The notes beneath the pieces were generated by a model. It worked only from the letters and a program-made list of their open reading frames with translations. It had not been told where the DNA came from and searched no databases. This document shows positions 6,085 through 9,192 of a DNA stretch of 9,192 nucleotides, piece after piece. This stretch comes from Bacteroidota bacterium. GTDB taxonomy: Bacteria > Bacteroidota > Rhodothermia > Rhodothermales > UBA10348. The DNA lies in assembly GCA_018623785.1 (NCBI GenBank), contig JAAZVD010000041.1:1-9192 (forward strand), in the 5' to 3' direction. The position numbers were made by a program, and so were the translations under genes. Each line of letters starts with the position of its first letter. Position 1 is the first letter of the stretch.

Positions 6085-9000
6085 CATCCGGCCTTTCCAG
6101 AAATAATAAATCGTCGGTAAAACCAACAGGCTGAGAATCGTCGTAGAGATCATTCCGCCCACCATCGGCGCCGCAATCCGCTGCATGATTTCAGAGCCCG
6201 TCCCGGTGCCCCAGAGGATGGGTAGCAGGCCGATGATGATGGAAAGCACCGTCATCATGATGGGCCGAATACGCAGCGCGGTGCCCTGGTAGATGGCCTG
6301 CCGAAGATCTGCCAGATTCCTCATCTCCCCAGCTTGCTCCCGCTCGCGGTATGCCTGGTCCAGGTAGGTGAGCATGATGATGCCGATCTCAGCCGCCACG
6401 CCCGCCAGGGCGATGAAGCCGACCCCGACGGCCACACTCAGGTTGAATCCGTATACCCAGACCAGCCAGATACCCCCGACCAAGGCGAACGGAAGACTGA
6501 GCATGACCAGCATGCTTTCCTGCACGGAACGGAAGTTCATGTACAGAAGCAGGAAGATGACGAGCAGCGTCAGGGGAACGACAATCATCAGTCGCTGCTG
6601 GGCGCGTTCCATGTACTCGTACTGCCCGCTCCAGATCAGAGAGTACCCGTCCGGGAGTTCGATCTCAGCCTCGACCTTTTCTCGTGCGGCCTCCACATAC
6701 GATCCGACATCGATGTCGCGGATGTCGACATAGATCCATGCCGTTCGTCGGGCATTCTCGCTCTTGATGACCGGTGGACCCTGTGTCAGCTCCATCTCCG
6801 CCACATAGCTGAGGGGAATCTGATTGCCGCGTGGCGTCGGGATGAGTACCCGGCCGAGGGTGGTCAGGTCGTCGCGCATTTCACGCGAGTAGCGCACGTT
6901 GACCGGATAGCGCTCCAGTCCCTCGACGGTCTGCGTGACATTCATCCCGCCGATGGCCGACATGATGACATCCTGCACATCGCCCACCGTCAGACCATAG
7001 CGAGCCGCCTCCAGCCGGTCGATTTTCCAGTCGAGGAAATTCCCGCCCACGGTCTTGTCGGGATAGGCGCTGGCCGTGCCCGGTACGTCCTGCAGCACGG
7101 CTGCCACGTCCGAGCTGACATCAGCCAGGACCTGCAGGTCCGGCCCCATCACCTTGACCCCGATGGGCGTCTTGATGCCAGTGGACAGCATGTCGATACG
7201 CGTCTTGATAGGCATCGTCCAGGCATTGGTCAGACCCGGAAACTGGATGGCATCATCCATCTCTTCGATCAGTTTGTCCATCGTCATGCCCGGCCGCCAC
7301 TCTTCCTCTGGTTTGAGGGTGATGGTGGTTTCCATCATCGAGAGCGGCGCTGGATCGGTGGCCGTTTCGGCCCTGCCAACTTTTCCAAGGACGTGCGCCA
7401 CTTCCGGAAAGGTCATCAGGATTCGGTCGGTCTGCTGCACCAGCTCCCGGGCCTTCGTGATACTCAGGCCGGGGTCGGTCGTCGGCATGTACAGGATATC
7501 GCCTTCGTTGAGGGGCGGCATGAACTCGGACCCTAGGCGTGAGAGCGGCCATGCCGTTGCCAGAAGGAGCAGCAAGGCGGCTCCAATGGTTACGAATTTG
7601 AACCGTAGCACCCCATGGATGAAGGGGTGATAGATCTTCTGCAGCAGTTTGTTGATCGGGTTGCGATGCTCGGGCAGGATGCGGCCCCGAACGAAATAGC
7701 CCATGAGGACGGGTACCACGGTGACCGCCAGAAACGCCGAGGCCGCCATGGCATAGGTCTTCGTGAAGGCCAGCGGCTTGAACAGTCGGCCCTCCTGCGC
7801 CTGCAGCGTGAATACGGGCAGGAACGAAAGGGTCACGATCAGAAGCGAGACGAACAGCGCCGGACCAACCTCTTTGGAGGCGTCCAACACGATCTGCCAG
7901 TGATCTTTCTTCCCTCGGTCTCGCTCGAGGTGCTTGTGCATGTTCTCGATCATGACGATGGCGGCGTCCACCATAGCCCCGATGGCAATGGCAATGCCCG
8001 AAAGCGACATGATGTTGGCATTCAGACCCTGCGCCTTCATGATCAGGAAGGCAATCAGGATGCCCATGGGCAGCGTGAAAATGGCCACGAACGCGCTGCG
8101 GAAGTGCAGCAGGAAGATGATCGTGATGAGCGCCACGATCAGGCTTTCCTCGATGAGCTTGTCCCTCAGGTTGTCAATGGCACGCTCGATAAGGCCCGAT
8201 CGATCGTATGCCGTCTTGATGGTCACACCCTCTGGTAGACCGGATTCCAACTCGGCCAGCTTCTGCTTGACGCCTTCGATCGTGGCTAGGGCATTCTCGC
8301 CGTAGCGCATTACGACAATGCCGCCAACGGTCTCGCCCTCTCCATTCCATTCGACCAGGCCTCGCCGGAGCTCAGGCCCCAGATGGACGTGTCCGAGATT
8401 GCGGATCAGGACGGGCGTCCCGTTGTCATCCACACCCACCGGAATGTTCTCGATATCCTCGATGGACTGGATGTATCCCAGCCCCCGAACCATGAACTCG
8501 GTCTCGCCCATCTCCACCAGGCGACCTCCTACGTCCGCGTTGGAACGCTGCAGGGCCTGCCTGACTTTCGAGAGCGGAATGTTGTAGGCCAGGAGTCGGT
8601 TGGGATCCACCTCGACCTGATACTGCTTCACGTACCCGCCGATGGAGGCCACTTCGGCCACGCCGGGCACACTCATGAGCTCGTAGCGCAGGAACCAGTC
8701 CTGGATGGAGCGTAGCTCCTGCAGGTCCACTTGGTCGCCGCCGTCGAGAACGTACTCATAGACCCAGCCAACGCCCGTGGCATCAGGCCCCAGCGTGGGT
8801 GTGATGCCTTGCGGCAAGCGCCCCGCGACATAATTCAGGTATTCAAGCACGCGGCTGCGCGCCCAGTACATGTCGGTGCCGTCCTCGAAAATGATGTAGA
8901 CGAAGGACAATCCGAAAAAGGAATACCCGCGCACGGACTTGGCGTACGGCACCGACAACATAGCCGATGTTAGGGGATACGTTACCTGATCTTCCACCAC

Positions 9001-9177
9001 CTGGGGTGCCTGGCCCGGGAATTCGGTCAGGATGATGACCTGTACGTCGGAAAGATCAGGGATGGCGTCGACGGCCGTGCCCCGCAAGGCATACAGACCG
9101 GCAGCTGCCGTCAGGGCGGTCAGGATCAGGACGAGTACCCGATTCCGGACCGAGAATTCGATGATGCGTTCAAGCAT
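6058..9177 (-). CDS. cusA: CusA-type Cu(I)/Ag(I) RND efflux pump, inner-membrane subunit
   Basis: This 1039-residue protein is a full-length heavy-metal RND pump of the inner membrane. With a CusB-type adaptor and a CusC-type channel it would expel metal from periplasm and cytoplasm using the proton gradient. It has the expected 12 membrane segments: one near 14-30, five between 343 and 497, one near 526-545, and five between 862 and 1026; the two large periplasmic domains lie between. Met564, Met614 and Met663 (in LYMPTT, APLSM and RIDMLSTG) align with the Met573/623/672 metal site of E. coli CusA, all at the same offset of nine. Asp404 and Glu411 in GAMVDAAIVMIEN match the proton-relay segment of CusA. 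These features favour copper/silver over the zinc/cobalt CzcA type. The ATG at 9177 gives the usual start MLERIIEFSVRNR. The short tail LGHDTHHA has three His residues. Confidence 0.95.
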   Translation of the reverse strand: MLERIIEFSVRNRVLVLILTALTAAAGLYALRGTAVDAIPDLSDVQVIILTEFPGQAPQVVEDQVTYPLTSAMLSVPYAKSVRGYSFFGLSFVYIIFEDGTDMYWARSRVLEYLNYVAGRLPQGITPTLGPDATGVGWVYEYVLDGGDQVDLQELRSIQDWFLRYELMSVPGVAEVASIGGYVKQYQVEVDPNRLLAYNIPLSKVRQALQRSNADVGGRLVEMGETEFMVRGLGYIQSIEDIENIPVGVDDNGTPVLIRNLGHVHLGPELRRGLVEWNGEGETVGGIVVMRYGENALATIEGVKQKLAELESGLPEGVTIKTAYDRSGLIERAIDNLRDKLIEESLIVALITIIFLLHFRSAFVAIFTLPMGILIAFLIMKAQGLNANIMSLSGIAIAIGAMVDAAIVMIENMHKHLERDRGKKDHWQIVLDASKEVGPALFVSLLIVTLSFLPVFTLQAQEGRLFKPLAFTKTYAMAASAFLAVTVVPVLMGYFVRGRILPEHRNPINKLLQKIYHPFIHGVLRFKFVTIGAALLLLLATAWPLSRLGSEFMPPLNEGDILYMPTTDPGLSITKARELVQQTDRILMTFPEVAHVLGKVGRAETATDPAPLSMMETTITLKPEEEWRPGMTMDKLIEEMDDAIQFPGLTNAWTMPIKTRIDMLSTGIKTPIGVKVMGPDLQVLADVSSDVAAVLQDVPGTASAYPDKTVGGNFLDWKIDRLEAARYGLTVGDVQDVIMSAIGGMNVTQTVEGLERYPVNVRYSREMRDDLTTLGRVLIPTPRGNQIPLSYVAEMELTQGPPVIKSENARRTAWIYVDIRDIDVGSYVEAAREKVEAEIELPDGYSLIWSGQYEYMERAQQRLMIVVPLTLLVIFLLLYMNFRSVQESMLVMLSLPFALVGGIWLVWVYGFNLSVAVGVGFIALAGVAAEIGIIMLTYLDQAYREREQAGEMRNLADLRQAIYQGTALRIRPIMMTVLSIIIGLLPILWGTGTGSEIMQRIAAPMVGGMISTTILSLLVLPTIYYFWKGRMLGHDTHHA

Positions 9178-9190
9178 GGGTCGCTCCAGG
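9170..9190 (-). CDS. Possible 3' end of the gene upstream of cusA (candidate cusB)
   Basis: In one minus-strand frame the sequence from 9190 reads six codons (PGATHA) to a TGA at 9172-9170, overlapping the start of cusA by eight bases. Short overlaps of this kind are common in pump operons, and a CusB-type adaptor is the usual upstream neighbour. Only six codons are visible and the other frames are open too, so this is a weak suggestion and not an identification. Confidence 0.15.
   Translation of the reverse strand, partial: PGATHA
9184..9187 (-). promoter_or_regulatory. Probable ribosome binding site of cusA
   Basis: On the minus strand GGAG lies six bases before the cusA ATG at 9177. The cusA frame remains open to the window edge, so this spacing, together with the family-typical N-terminus MLERIIEFSVRNR, supports the ATG at 9177. 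It is the only gene here with a recognisable Shine-Dalgarno-like site. Confidence 0.5.
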
Positions 9191-9192
9191 AT

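Noticed and set aside
7465..7470. Apparent loss of a metal-site Met in CusA (PGL where E. coli CusA has PGM)
   Set aside because: Counting back from Met623 and Met672 shows that the binding Met573 is the one in LYM, seven residues earlier. That one is kept here as Met564, so the three-Met site is intact.
6334..7536. Long plus-strand open frame (400 codons) opposite cusA, and similar ones at 7615-8238
   Set aside because: They are antisense to a full-length, well-conserved pump gene and have composition typical of reverse-read GC-rich coding DNA (many His, Asp, Arg and Gln), with no recognisable motif.

Overview
This window most likely comes from a member of the Bacteroidota/Rhodothermota group, and a Rhodothermia-like or Balneolia-like marine lineage is the best guess. 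The main reason is the C-terminus of the first protein, which carries the type IX secretion (T9SS) sorting domain with the NYPNPFNP signature common in those lineages. Moderately high GC and two genes without a Shine-Dalgarno motif (the ATP-grasp and cyclase genes) fit this. The taxon is an inference; there is no rRNA or marker gene here.

Layout. (1) 2-2947, plus strand: the 3' part of a very long gene for a secreted protein, with two DUF11 repeats joined by Asp-rich linkers, a long Asp-box (BNR-type) beta-propeller region and a T9SS sorting domain. (2) 5200-2968, minus strand: a compact two-gene unit, convergent with the first gene. It encodes a Ddl-like ATP-grasp ligase followed one base later by a KamA-family radical SAM aminomutase. 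(3) 5201-5286: a divergent intergenic region. (4) 5287-6084, plus strand: a lipoprotein of the metal-dependent cyclase/kynurenine formamidase family. (5) 9177-6058, minus strand: a full-length CusA-type Cu(I)/Ag(I) RND efflux pump, whose 3' end overlaps the cyclase gene by 27 bp. Its expected partners (CusB adaptor, CusC outer-membrane channel) would lie past the right edge.

How the genes relate. The surface protein, the cyclase lipoprotein and the metal pump look functionally unrelated. The real functional unit is the ATP-grasp/KamA pair. The aminomutase keeps the iron-sulfur, SAM and PLP residues of lysine 2,3-aminomutase, but one of the two Asp residues that hold the lysine side-chain amine is Gln, and the zinc-binding Cys tail is absent. 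The ATP-grasp enzyme keeps the ATP and Mg residues of D-Ala-D-Ala ligase but lacks its catalytic Tyr. Together they suggest an undescribed route in which a beta-amino acid is made and then joined to a carboxylate. Substrates are unknown, and this is the best candidate here for a novel system.

Another structural signal is a near-perfect GC-rich hairpin (21-bp stem, 3-nt loop) followed by CTTTTC. It lies inside the 3' end of kamA and reads as a terminator for the opposing secreted-protein gene. There are no gene-free stretches over 300 bp, and I saw no tRNA, rRNA, CRISPR array, insertion sequence or riboswitch.
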